A DNA stretch of 64,000 nt from Acinetobacter bouvetii. Lineage in GTDB: Bacteria > Pseudomonadota > Gammaproteobacteria > Pseudomonadales > Moraxellaceae. The stretch spans positions 1-64,000 of the forward strand of contig NZ_CADDTS010000031.1 of NCBI RefSeq assembly GCF_902753875.1, in the 5' to 3' direction. A program made the position numbers and the translations under genes. This document shows positions 27,625 through 35,231 of the stretch, piece after piece. A model generated the notes under the pieces. The model was not told the DNA's origin and did no database searches. It saw only the letters and a program-made list of their open reading frames with translations. Within the stretch, counting starts at the first letter, position 1, and each line of letters opens with the position of its first letter.

Positions 27625-28221
27625 ATGGATAAGTATGGGGAACTAGAGGATAGCCTATATTGCTATTCAGGGACAAATATTCTAAAAAACAAGCTGAATA
27701 TCCGTGATGAGCAGGTTTTAGAACAAGCGGAACTTGAACTATCAGGCTTATCGAGTAGCTTAATTGAATATGCGGAACCGCCTTACGATTTGCAATACTT
27801 ACAATCTATCCATGCACAGCTTTTTGGTGACTTGTATGAATGGGCTGGACAACTTCGGAAAATTGATATCTCTAAAGGTGATACTCGCTTTTGTACATTT
27901 TCCCGTATTGAAATTGAAATAAATAAATTACTTAATCCACTTCAGCAACAGAATTATTTTCAAAGCCTAGAACTAGAAGAATTTATACCTAAACTTGCTG
28001 ATTTGTATTGCGAACTCAATGTCATCCATCCGTTTCGTGAGGGTAATGGACGTACCCAACGTATCTTCTTTGAACACCTAATTGCCTACTGTGGCTATGG
28101 CATTGATTGGTCGAAAATCAACTCTAAAGAACAATGGGTACAAGCAAATATTGAAGGCTTTTATGGTAATTTGCAGCTATTAATTCAAATATTTGAATCA
28201 TGTCTTACCCTACCAGACTAA
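27625..28221 (+). CDS. fic: Fic-domain AMP transferase (class I toxin)
   Basis: A 198-residue Fic protein. The flap KGDTRFCTFSRIEIEI (84-99) and the complete catalytic motif HPFREGNGRTQR (135-146) are present, with His135 as base and the Glu-Gly-Asn-Gly-Arg anion loop. It has no own inhibitory helix, so it depends on the upstream 55-residue antitoxin. Known bacterial relatives (FicT) AMPylate gyrase and topoisomerase IV and stop growth; the target here is inferred. It is in a defence-rich stretch, directly beside the type I system. Confidence 0.9.
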   Translation: MDKYGELEDSLYCYSGTNILKNKLNIRDEQVLEQAELELSGLSSSLIEYAEPPYDLQYLQSIHAQLFGDLYEWAGQLRKIDISKGDTRFCTFSRIEIEINKLLNPLQQQNYFQSLELEEFIPKLADLYCELNVIHPFREGNGRTQRIFFEHLIAYCGYGIDWSKINSKEQWVQANIEGFYGNLQLLIQIFESCLTLPD

Positions 28222-28226
28222 AAAAT

Positions 28227-28246
28227 AAGGGAGCCAAAGCTCCCTT
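28227..28246 (+). terminator. Hairpin after fic
   Basis: Stem AAGGGAGC/GCTCCCTT with a four-base CAAA loop, six bases after the fic stop. The following T tract is weak (CAATT), so termination may be partial. Confidence 0.55.
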
Positions 28247-28319
28247 CAATTAGTGACTAGCCAACTTGTTCAGAATCCATTAATTGACTTACCAAGCTGA
28301 CTAGATAATTCAACTGTGC

Positions 28320-29216
28320 TCAATTCACAGCTCTAACACTCTTCTGCAACCCCTGCTGAATCTCCTGCACATAGCCCAATTGCGCTGAATGCTCTGTATC
28401 TACAGCACTGTCATTGTTTGGATAAAACTCCTCTAGCAATTCCATCCCCTCCTCTGCATGCACCTCAAATATGGCATTGGCAAAACCCTGCCGCGCAATC
28501 TGATCTAATGCAGCCTGATCAAACCCTGCCTGCTTACCTTGTTGGTCAATCTCCTTGGCTGTCTGTATCGCGGATTGCAAATCCACACCTTCCCGTAACG
28601 TTAAATCCACGTAATACACAGGCTGACGATAGCTTTGGGTGGTGCTTTTCCCACGCAAGGTGAGCTGCAATGGTAAACACGACAACAAACCACCTGAAGC
28701 TGCATGGTAGTAATTCAAACGTGCAGCCAAAGTGCGAATACTGTTAAAGCCTGTGGTTCTAAAAATAAAAGTCCCAAACTCATCGGCTTCGCCTAAATTG
28801 ACATGTAGGCGTCCATAAGGCTTACAGTGCCCGCCTTGTCCAAGTGGGCATAAGTCTGGGGATGGACAAGGATGTTGCTCTACACCTTGTGATGTAATGC
28901 GTTGGCAGGTCTGACCATTCCCCACACAAATCGGGCGACCTGTCTGTCGGTCAAATAAACTATATTCAGCTCGAAGATTGAGTTCAGGATCATTGAAGAT
29001 CATACGCACAGGAATGCTACGCAGTTTTTGATTCGGTGCCTGACTACGCAATTGCTCATCCAAGGGGTGTTTAATCCAACTGTCCTTACCCTGTATTTGA
29101 CTGGTAATGGTGAACTGATCGTCTTTCTCTGGCAGACGCTTGCCATTCTTTTCTATTACACGGCCAATACTGATCCGTCCCAAGATGGGTGGTGTGATTG
29201 CTAAGCCTTTAATCAT
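28320..29216 (-). CDS. Recombination-directionality-factor-like protein (hydrolase/metal-binding annotated family)
   Basis: A 298-residue protein starting MIKGLAITPPILGRISIGRV. It has a Cys-rich centre (CVGNGQTC, CPSPDLCPLGQGGHCKPYGRL) with spacing suited to zinc, then GTFIFRTTGFNSIRTLAARLNYY and the strand GKSTTQSYRQPVYYVDL. This pattern fits the phage Gp3-like family, related in naming to recombination directionality factors, often labelled hydrolase or metal-binding. In Acinetobacter islands it is found with YqaJ and DUF932 genes, as here. Which recombinase it would serve is unknown: none is in the window. Confidence 0.7.
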   Translation of the reverse strand: MIKGLAITPPILGRISIGRVIEKNGKRLPEKDDQFTITSQIQGKDSWIKHPLDEQLRSQAPNQKLRSIPVRMIFNDPELNLRAEYSLFDRQTGRPICVGNGQTCQRITSQGVEQHPCPSPDLCPLGQGGHCKPYGRLHVNLGEADEFGTFIFRTTGFNSIRTLAARLNYYHAASGGLLSCLPLQLTLRGKSTTQSYRQPVYYVDLTLREGVDLQSAIQTAKEIDQQGKQAGFDQAALDQIARQGFANAIFEVHAEEGMELLEEFYPNNDSAVDTEHSAQLGYVQEIQQGLQKSVRAVN

Positions 29217-29285
29217 GTTGAAATTCCTCTGTCGTTGAGATGTTTAGGTGTGTTGCCCTGTGTCCTTAAAATAAAATCGGCATAA

Positions 29286-29314
29286 AAAATCCCATGCAGG
29301 GCTGCACGGGATTT
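29286..29314 (-). terminator. Hairpin between the YqaJ-like and directionality-factor-like genes
   Basis: Stem AAATCCCATGCAG with its near complement CTGCACGGGATTT. On the minus strand it is followed by a T run (A run at 29284-29289 on plus). It would end transcription of the YqaJ-like gene. Confidence 0.65.
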
Positions 29315-29354
29315 AAGGTTTCTTCTTGCTGAGTGTTTGGCTCTAGGCTTTAAG

Positions 29355-30428
29355 CTAATCTTGATAAATGTTGAAACGACGACTGCCTGCTTTCTGCAAT
29401 GGGTATTGTTGGATGATTTCAGGTTGGTGCTGAAGTAAGGACTTGGTATCTAGGCTAATACTGTCCTTGCTCTTCTTCCATGTCACTGAACCTTGCTGAA
29501 ATACGGCACGTTCATGTTCCTGCATCAGTGCCTGAACACGGTGTTTGAGTAGATCAAACTGGCTTTGGTGTTGTTCAATCTGCTGTTTTTCCTCTATCAA
29601 CTGATCAAACAGTTCATTGGCAAGTTCGACCTCCGTTAGATCAACACAGCTCAGTGGGGTATGTTCAGGATAGAGCTGTTGTAAAGCTTTGGCTGCCGAT
29701 TCACTGGCATCCACTGCTGGTGGAACGTCATTTTCAACACATTCCCAAAATAATCGTTCTGCCTGAATGATCTGTTCAATCAAAGCTTCATTACGACTGA
29801 CTTTGTAGATTTTGGTTTCCTGTCCACACAGCAACACACAAATATGTGCCGCTTGCTTGCCTGTCACCGCCAGTTGATGTTGTACCTGACACAACACGTA
29901 TAACGGCACACCATCTCGCCACAGTTTGGCACCATATTCCCCCGCGGTTTTGCATTCTAGGATTTGCACGTCTTCATTGCCCACCACGGCATAATCCAAG
30001 TTTGCCAACATAAAGGCTTTATCAGGATCAGGATGCTGTAACACCGCATTGACTCGTCTCACTTTATTATTGGTGTGCATGCTGTAGTATTCTGCCACCA
30101 AGGGTTCTAACTGCTTGCCCCAATATAAAGGTGCATGTCCTGAGCTTTCATCATCAATGTTTTGCTGTACCCGTCCTGTTTTGATCATCCACAGTTCCAG
30201 CATCGACATATAAGGATTCAAGCCACAGGCGGCTGCGGCATCACTGCTACCAATCCCCTGTTTACGCACTTCAAGCCATGCCTGATAGTCCAATTGTTTG
30301 GTGTTGATCAGACGTTTGGCATTTAAGCTGCGTTTTGAACCTGATTGACTTTGTTTAAGCTTGTCATTGGCTACAGTTGGTAAATACTGAGATTGAGACG
30401 TTACTGTTGGGTTTATAATCTGATTCAT
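29355..30428 (-). CDS. YqaJ-family viral recombinase/exonuclease
   Basis: A 357-residue lambda-exonuclease-like protein. LDYQAWLEVRKQGIGSSDAAAACGLNPYMS holds the YqaJ entry motif; WGKQLEPLVAEYY gives the Glu. NLDYAVVGNEDVQILECKTAGE provides the Asp...ExK nuclease motif, and CQVQHQLAVTGKQAAHICVLL the Gln-rich helix. It should resect double-stranded ends for recombination, usually with a single-strand annealing protein that I do not see next to it. The C-terminal part has a coiled coil (EEKQQIEQHQSQFDLLKHR). A terminator follows. Mobile-element context, probably functional. Confidence 0.85.
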   Translation of the reverse strand: MNQIINPTVTSQSQYLPTVANDKLKQSQSGSKRSLNAKRLINTKQLDYQAWLEVRKQGIGSSDAAAACGLNPYMSMLELWMIKTGRVQQNIDDESSGHAPLYWGKQLEPLVAEYYSMHTNNKVRRVNAVLQHPDPDKAFMLANLDYAVVGNEDVQILECKTAGEYGAKLWRDGVPLYVLCQVQHQLAVTGKQAAHICVLLCGQETKIYKVSRNEALIEQIIQAERLFWECVENDVPPAVDASESAAKALQQLYPEHTPLSCVDLTEVELANELFDQLIEEKQQIEQHQSQFDLLKHRVQALMQEHERAVFQQGSVTWKKSKDSISLDTKSLLQHQPEIIQQYPLQKAGSRRFNIYQD

Positions 30429-30463
30429 GGGTTTATCCTTCTATCATTGATTTTAAAACAGCA

Positions 30464-30492
30464 TAAAAAAAAGCCACATCCGAAGATGTGGC
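30464..30492 (-). terminator. Terminator between DUF932 and YqaJ-like genes
   Basis: Perfect stem GCCACATC/GATGTGGC with a CGAA-type loop and an A8 run to its left, i.e. a T run on the minus strand. Confidence 0.75.
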
Positions 30493-30573
30493 AAAGAGGG
30501 ATCGTTGATTAGGAGGACACTTGATCGTACGGATCACATGCCCTGATGGTAAAGTTTCAAGATTAAATTCAGC

Positions 30574-31611
30574 TTAAGCCGCTAAGCGTAAAGCTTGTTC
30601 TAATCCACGTTGTTTCAATGCTGCCCCTGCACCAAACCAAGCAGAGTCAAGGCGGTGATCGGTACTCATCGCGCGACGTTCATGATCCACAAATTCTGTG
30701 ATCGCACAAAGTAATCCATAGGCGGTGTCTTTGGCTGAAGATAAATCTGCCCCACGTCCCTGCCCATTAAACATATTCATGACTTTGGTCATGGCACGTC
30801 CATTCGGTTCAGTTTTATTGGGTTGTGGATTGGCTTGAGACGCGACATTACGGTAGTACTGAATAATGTTATCCTCCTGTTCCATCGCACTTAGGCTATT
30901 ATTATTAAATACCGCATCAAAATAAGCTGCTGCTTCTTTCTGGGTGACTTTACGTTGGGTGAGTTGTTTCATTTCATAAATGTGGTCGTACCATGTTTTC
31001 ACTGAAATACCAAGTTGATCTTTGACTTTGTCGGCATCGAATTTGGTACTGTGCGGTACTTTGACCACGCCTGTACTTGAGCTCTGTCCTTTTAAAGCAA
31101 TCGCTAAAGTGTTGTTACACACCACACGGATGTTGGTGAATTGTGCGGTGGTGGCTAAAGTGCCATCACATGCGGTTGCTAGCAGAATATAGCCATTGCT
31201 GACATCTCCACCTTTCAATTCTGCAGTTTGTCCTGTACGTGCCAAAGCCCAGAACTTTTTCCCACCTTTTAGGACACCTGCGGTTTCCAGTTCAAAGCCT
31301 GATTGCTCAGTCAGATCACGGTAGAACTCCAGAATTTCCATCGGTTGGACTTCTTGATAACGCTGACTCACCACCGATAAAGGAGCATGGGTATCTGAAC
31401 GGTACAGTACCCGTTGTTCTTCATACGGCATAATGATGCTTTGTCCACGATCATTTTTAGCCATGTAGCTGACATTGGATGATTCAATACGCCAATCCAT
31501 ACCTGCTTGCTTGGCCCAGACTTCAATCGGTTGGTTTGGGCTAAGTTGATTGCCTAGACCATGCCACGGGGTTTGTCCGACATACGCCATTTGTTCAATT
31601 TGATGTGCCAT
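30574..31611 (-). CDS. DUF932 phage/plasmid-related protein
   Basis: A 345-residue protein with the family's opening MAHQIEQMAYVGQTPWHGLG and core ILEFYRDLTEQSGFELETAGVLKGGKKFWALA, TNIRVVCNNTLAIAL and FNGQGRG. The family (TIGR03299-like) is widespread on phages, plasmids and islands; some authors link it to regulation or DNA repair, but its function is not settled. A decayed paralogue lies at 12365-13122 in the same orientation. It is followed by a terminator and by the YqaJ-like gene. Confidence 0.85.
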   Translation of the reverse strand: MAHQIEQMAYVGQTPWHGLGNQLSPNQPIEVWAKQAGMDWRIESSNVSYMAKNDRGQSIIMPYEEQRVLYRSDTHAPLSVVSQRYQEVQPMEILEFYRDLTEQSGFELETAGVLKGGKKFWALARTGQTAELKGGDVSNGYILLATACDGTLATTAQFTNIRVVCNNTLAIALKGQSSSTGVVKVPHSTKFDADKVKDQLGISVKTWYDHIYEMKQLTQRKVTQKEAAAYFDAVFNNNSLSAMEQEDNIIQYYRNVASQANPQPNKTEPNGRAMTKVMNMFNGQGRGADLSSAKDTAYGLLCAITEFVDHERRAMSTDHRLDSAWFGAGAALKQRGLEQALRLAA

Positions 31612-31722
31612 TTTGATTATTCCTTAAATAAAAGTGAAAGATGTAAAGATGCAGAAATGTGCTGTAAGGGTTTAAACAATCCATCTATTCAAAGATGTAA
31701 CCGTGTAAAGTCAGAGATGCGA

Positions 31723-32022
31723 TTACGGCACCCATGCAAACGTTTGTTGGCAATCCAAACAGAGATACTGCTCGGCATTGCTGTAATATTTTTCATAGCA
31801 GTACTGACTGACAATAACCAATACACCACCCACCACAACACCGATGGCTGCGCCTGTAAAAGGCGGGAATCCTGCCTTTTTGGCAAGCTGCATGCCGAAC
31901 AGCGCCATCTGTGTCGGTGAAATACAGCGTTGCAGTTGTTCGAAATAGTTGGCGTTTGCATGACTTGAATCAGTCTGTCTGACATGGGTGGACTGACAAT
32001 AGGGGCATTGAATTAAGGACAT
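31723..32022 (-). CDS. Small zinc-ribbon membrane protein
   Basis: Starting at 32022 (MSLIQCPYCQ), with AAGGAA upstream, it has 99 residues. An N-terminal CPYC and a C-terminal CLDC pair would form a zinc ribbon around a hydrophobic segment (FTGAAIGVVVGGVLVIVSQYC) long enough to cross the membrane once. The open frame extends 17 codons further upstream without a ribosome site. Function unknown; similar proteins occur with DUF932 genes on Acinetobacter islands as far as I recall. Confidence 0.65.
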   Translation of the reverse strand: MSLIQCPYCQSTHVRQTDSSHANANYFEQLQRCISPTQMALFGMQLAKKAGFPPFTGAAIGVVVGGVLVIVSQYCYEKYYSNAEQYLCLDCQQTFAWVP

Positions 32023-32073
32023 TGAATATTCCTTGTTAAATGAATTGGGTACGAAAAGCTGAATTGAGGGCAT

Positions 32074-32105
32074 AAAAAAACCGTGCCCATTGAGGACACG
32101 GTTTG
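32074..32105 (-). terminator. Terminator upstream of the zinc-ribbon gene
   Basis: Imperfect stem AAACCGTG...CACGGTTT with an A7 run on its left, placed to end transcription of the lipoprotein/membrane protein/secreted protein genes that come from the right. Confidence 0.65.
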
Positions 32106-32135
32106 ATTTAAATTTTACTTTGGCGAGGAGAGTCG

Positions 32136-32525
32136 CTATTGAAAGCTATAGCTTGCAGTGCCTTTATCTGTTTCGACATCAACCTGCACCACATTACTGT
32201 AGCTACAGTCTGTTAATTTCAGTCTTAAACGTTGCCCCATCTTAAAATGCTGCGGATATTCCAATGATCGACGATAGCCTTCATAACGGCATTGTCCATG
32301 ATTGACAGAAACATGGCTGACATCGATAGGCTCTGCAATATTGGAACGGATGGTCAATACCGTAGCGGACTGATTTTGGGCATACCAGTTACTGGTATCA
32401 ATTACATCGAGTTCGACCGTAAACGTGTTTGGATCAAGACCTGCATTACAGCCACTCAACATGATGCCTGTCGTTGTAGTCACTGCGAAGAGTAAGGGTT
32501 TTAAAAGTTGCTTCATCAAGTTCAT
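32136..32525 (-). CDS. Small lipoprotein
   Basis: A 129-residue protein with a type II signal sequence: a hydrophobic stretch LLFAVTTTTGIM and the lipobox LSGC (Cys26), so it should be lipidated and membrane-attached. The mature part is beta-rich, including two Cys (CRYEG, LTDCSYSN) that could pair. No family is recognised. It is the last of three co-directional envelope-protein genes separated by 2 and 17 bases. Confidence 0.7.
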   Translation of the reverse strand: MNLMKQLLKPLLFAVTTTTGIMLSGCNAGLDPNTFTVELDVIDTSNWYAQNQSATVLTIRSNIAEPIDVSHVSVNHGQCRYEGYRRSLEYPQHFKMGQRLRLKLTDCSYSNVVQVDVETDKGTASYSFQ

Positions 32526-32527
32526 CC

Positions 32528-33109
32528 TTAGCAGTAGTTATAGCTCACGCCATAATCGCCTGTATTTAAATCAATGCTGGCCAAATAGATTTCACAGTCT
32601 GTGCCGTTATCAAATTTATAAACGTAGTAGCGATTACCCGCTTGCTCCGACTCCAGTGCGCCATGTTCTTGCAAGCTAAAGTCTTGCACTGATTTGCCTG
32701 TATCTTTTGCGGCTTTGGCAAAGATATAGCGCTGATACTTGTCTATATTGTCCTGCTCAAATTCAGGCAGTTCATCATAAGGCAGCATCGACAGTAAGGT
32801 ATCCACCGCCTTAAGGTTTTGATCAAACTCAAAACTCAGCAATTCAGGTTCATGATCTGATGGACTCAGACGCTTGCTTCCCGTGGTCAATTCTTTGACA
32901 TCGATCCCATCCACTTCTGCCGCTGCAATCACAGTGGATACTGCTTCTGAACTGGCGCATTCTAAAGGTTGTGCAGAGCTGACCTCAGAAGTACTGGCTG
33001 GAACCGTTTTTTCAGTTGTGTGTTTAGGGCTAAAGAAGTAGAAGCCTGCGATGCTGATCAAGGTCAGGGCTAAGATTGCCGCCAAGCCCAATATGGTTTT
33101 TTGGGTCAT
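32528..33109 (-). CDS. Membrane-anchored protein of unknown function
   Basis: 193 residues. A single N-terminal membrane helix (about 5-27, ILGLAAILALTLISIAGFYFF) is followed by a linker rich in Ser, Thr and Glu, then a soluble domain with two Cys (NGTDCEIYLASI and the final NYC). It is likely anchored in the inner membrane with the domain in the periplasm. The family is not recognised. It is two bases from the lipoprotein gene, suggesting co-translation. Confidence 0.7.
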   Translation of the reverse strand: MTQKTILGLAAILALTLISIAGFYFFSPKHTTEKTVPASTSEVSSAQPLECASSEAVSTVIAAAEVDGIDVKELTTGSKRLSPSDHEPELLSFEFDQNLKAVDTLLSMLPYDELPEFEQDNIDKYQRYIFAKAAKDTGKSVQDFSLQEHGALESEQAGNRYYVYKFDNGTDCEIYLASIDLNTGDYGVSYNYC

Positions 33110-33126
33110 TTGAATGTTCCCATCAT

Positions 33127-33393
33127 TTAGTTGGGCACAGTGACTTGACCATTCTGCGCATTAAAGTGAACAAAACGTGGACAACCACCTTGAAAGTTCA
33201 CCGTGAAATTACGCCAACCACGGTTGCCAGGATTGGTTTTATAAAGACATTGATAAACCCCACCGCCTGTATGACGTGCTTGAACAAGGTAGGATTCACT
33301 GGCTTGTGCAAACCAGCCTGCCTGCGCCAATGATGCGCCTGCAAGTAGTGATGAAATAAGGGCAGTTTTTAGGAAAGTTTTAAACATCATCAT
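33127..33393 (-). CDS. Small secreted protein
   Basis: From ATG 33393 (MMMFKTFLKTALI) it is 88 residues, with a cleavable signal peptide (A at about 25 in SLAQAGWF). The mature protein of about 63 residues has two Cys (YQCLYK and GGCPRF) that may form a disulphide, and aromatic-rich strands. An open frame reaches 33456, but the signal peptide begins at 33393. No family recognised. Confidence 0.65.
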   Translation of the reverse strand: MMMFKTFLKTALISSLLAGASLAQAGWFAQASESYLVQARHTGGGVYQCLYKTNPGNRGWRNFTVNFQGGCPRFVHFNAQNGQVTVPN

Positions 33394-34148
33394 TTTCTCT
33401 TTTTTATAGGCATCACTGGTCTTGGGCTTAATCAGACGCAGTGTTCCCCATGTCATAAATGTTGGAATGAATATCTATGTTTTTTTGAAGTGTTATAGAC
33501 GATAAAGCACACAAATCTACGCCCCTCAAAACAGCATGAGAGATTCATCTTCATATCGGTAATATGTACTTGAAAAAGTTTTATTCTTAGAAAGTGATCG
33601 ACACAGCAATGCATGAAATACACAGCATCAGGTCACATTACCCCTGTGGTGTAGATCGAGCACACACATTAAAAAAGAGAAATATAAAAGACGGTCTTGA
33701 TGTAAGCGCATGGCGTACTCCTTGTGTGAAAGAGTTCTACCAGAATCACTGTCAATTGATGGTGGCAGAACGAGAAAGGGTTGACAGACTGACACACAAG
33801 AATCAGCACGCACAAGGCGTCCCTCCCTCGCCCTACCGCAACGAAGGGGGACGAACGAGTTCGCCACCAAAAAATTACTTTTTTGATGTGCTTGTGTGTA
33901 AACGGTCTGTCAAAACCGACTGACGATGTAGGTCAGCAGGCTAAGGATAATCTGCACGTTATATAGCGTCAAGCAAGCTAAGCGAATGAATAGTGAAAAT
34001 ATTTAGAATTATGAAATGTTTGAATAAGAATATAGTTAGATTTAAATACAGCTTATTAAACTATATTCCTTAATCTTCCAAATACTACCAAAAGAAATCA
34101 ATCCAATCCAAAATTTGATGAGGGGTAGGTTGAGGGGTAAAACTACAG
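33394..34148. other. Gene-free border region between the island and tRNA-Ser
   Basis: No convincing gene is seen. One 109-codon open frame on the plus strand (33594-33923) lacks a ribosome site and any recognisable motif. A locally GC-rich block at about 33815-33870 (GGCGTCCCTCCCTCGCCCTA, then GAAGGGGGACGAACGAG) differs from its AT-rich surroundings. GAGGGGTA occurs twice at about 34119-34138. I found no copy of the tRNA 3' end that would mark an attachment site. Confidence 0.4.
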
Positions 34149-34184
34149 ACAAAAAATAAGCCCTTGTAAAAACAAGGGCTTATT
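34149..34184 (-). terminator. Terminator of tRNA-Ser
   Basis: Perfect 12-bp stem AATAAGCCCTTG with its complement, loop TAAAAA, followed on the minus strand by a T6 run. It lies 8 bases beyond the 3' end of the tRNA gene. Confidence 0.8.
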
Positions 34185-34192
34185 TAGGTATT

Positions 34193-34282
34193 TGGCGGAA
34201 GCGGTGAGATTCGAACTCACGGAGGACTCGCACCCTCGTCGGTTTTCAAGACCGGTGCATTAAACCGCTCTGCCACGCTTCC
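34193..34282 (-). tRNA. tRNA-Ser (anticodon UGA)
   Basis: A 90-nt type II tRNA on the minus strand. Acceptor stem GGAAGCG/CGCTTCC, discriminator G and encoded CCA (TGG at 34193-34195 on plus). The anticodon loop is CTTGAAA with TGA inside the stem ACCGGT...ACCGAC-type arm; the long variable arm and the T loop GTTCGAATC are present. Its 3' end faces the accessory region, the usual orientation for an island integrated at a tRNA gene. Confidence 0.95.
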
Positions 34283-34372
34283 AATGGCGGCTATGATATA
34301 AATAAAATCCTATCTTGGCAAATACTTTTCCATGTTTTTCACACCAATCGCTTAAAATAAAAACAAAACTTG

Positions 34373-34867
34373 TTAATTCGCTGAATTTTCAGGCTTTTCA
34401 TAACGAATTTCATTCACATACCACAGTTTTTCACCCAATGGCGTCAAGACTTTTACTTCATCATCTACCTGCTTGCCCAGTAAAGCGCGGGCCATCGGCG
34501 AATCAATGGAAATATGCTGTGGATGATGATCATAAATTTCATCCACCCCCACGATACGCAAGGTTTTTTGTTCCCCGTCCTCGTTTTCAATATCTACCCA
34601 TGCGCCAAAATACACTTTACCTTCCTGCTCTGGGGCAAAATCAATAATACGCAGCTCTTCTAAACGTTTACCCAGGTAACGGACACGGCGGTCAATCTTG
34701 CGTAACAATTGCTTGTTGTATTGGTAATCCGCGTTTTCCGATCGATCGCCGAGACTGGCTGCCCAATTCACTTTCTTGGTAATTTCTGGTCGTTCTTCGT
34801 GCCACAAATGTTGTAATTCCGCGACCAATTTATCGTGTCCGGCACGTGTAATTAAGTTAGATTTCAT
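34373..34867 (-). CDS. greB: Transcription elongation factor GreB
   Basis: 164 residues. An N-terminal coiled coil (about 1-75) contains NADYQYNKQLLRKIDRRVRYL, with tip acidic residues in DRSENADYQ. The C-terminal FKBP-like domain ends KLWYVNEIRYE. The SENADYQYNK...RRVR pattern fits GreB, not GreA (whose gene is at 63282). It reactivates backtracked RNA polymerase by stimulating cleavage of the transcript. It is transcribed towards tRNA-Ser. Confidence 0.92.
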   Translation of the reverse strand: MKSNLITRAGHDKLVAELQHLWHEERPEITKKVNWAASLGDRSENADYQYNKQLLRKIDRRVRYLGKRLEELRIIDFAPEQEGKVYFGAWVDIENEDGEQKTLRIVGVDEIYDHHPQHISIDSPMARALLGKQVDDEVKVLTPLGEKLWYVNEIRYEKPENSAN

Positions 34868-35231
34868 GATGTTTTTTGAAGTTATGCTTACATTTTGCTT
34901 ACAAGAATGGGCTATTTTATCCGCTATTTACACACAACTAAAGTTTATAAAATTAATTCTTCAATAAAATTAGTCTTTTATGTTACATATCTTTAAAAGT
35001 TTTCGTACAAAATTTGACAAGCCTATTTTTCAGCCTTATTATGCGCGCATGTTTTTTAAATCGCTTATTTTTTAATCTATGTAGAAATTCTACATTATTC
35101 TCCTTTTAATCCTATGTCATTTTGAATGACGTCATGACTGCCCAACCCTTATTGAATTTATCAAACTTGTAAAAGTCTGAGGCTGTGCGCCTTTGCTTTT
35201 TAGGGCATAAATTACTTGTAGCGGAGACAAC
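34868..35231. other. Intergenic region with a consensus-like promoter and a long leader
   Basis: This contains the promoter listed separately and then about 185 bases of leader before the transglycosylase ATG at 35232. Within the leader are two small inverted repeats (TGTAGAA/TTCTACA near 35082 and GTCATT/AATGAC near 35117). The greB promoter must also lie here but cannot be placed. Confidence 0.5.
35014..35042 (+). promoter_or_regulatory. Sigma-70 promoter upstream of the MltF-like gene
   Basis: TTGACA at 35014-35019 and TATTAT at 35037-35042 with an exact 17-base spacer. It points at the MltF-like gene and would give a leader of about 180 bases. Confidence 0.7.

Noticed and set aside
33594-33923. 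109-codon plus-strand frame in the island border
   Set aside because: No ribosome site, no recognisable motif, unusual composition, and overlaps another equally long frame on the other strand.
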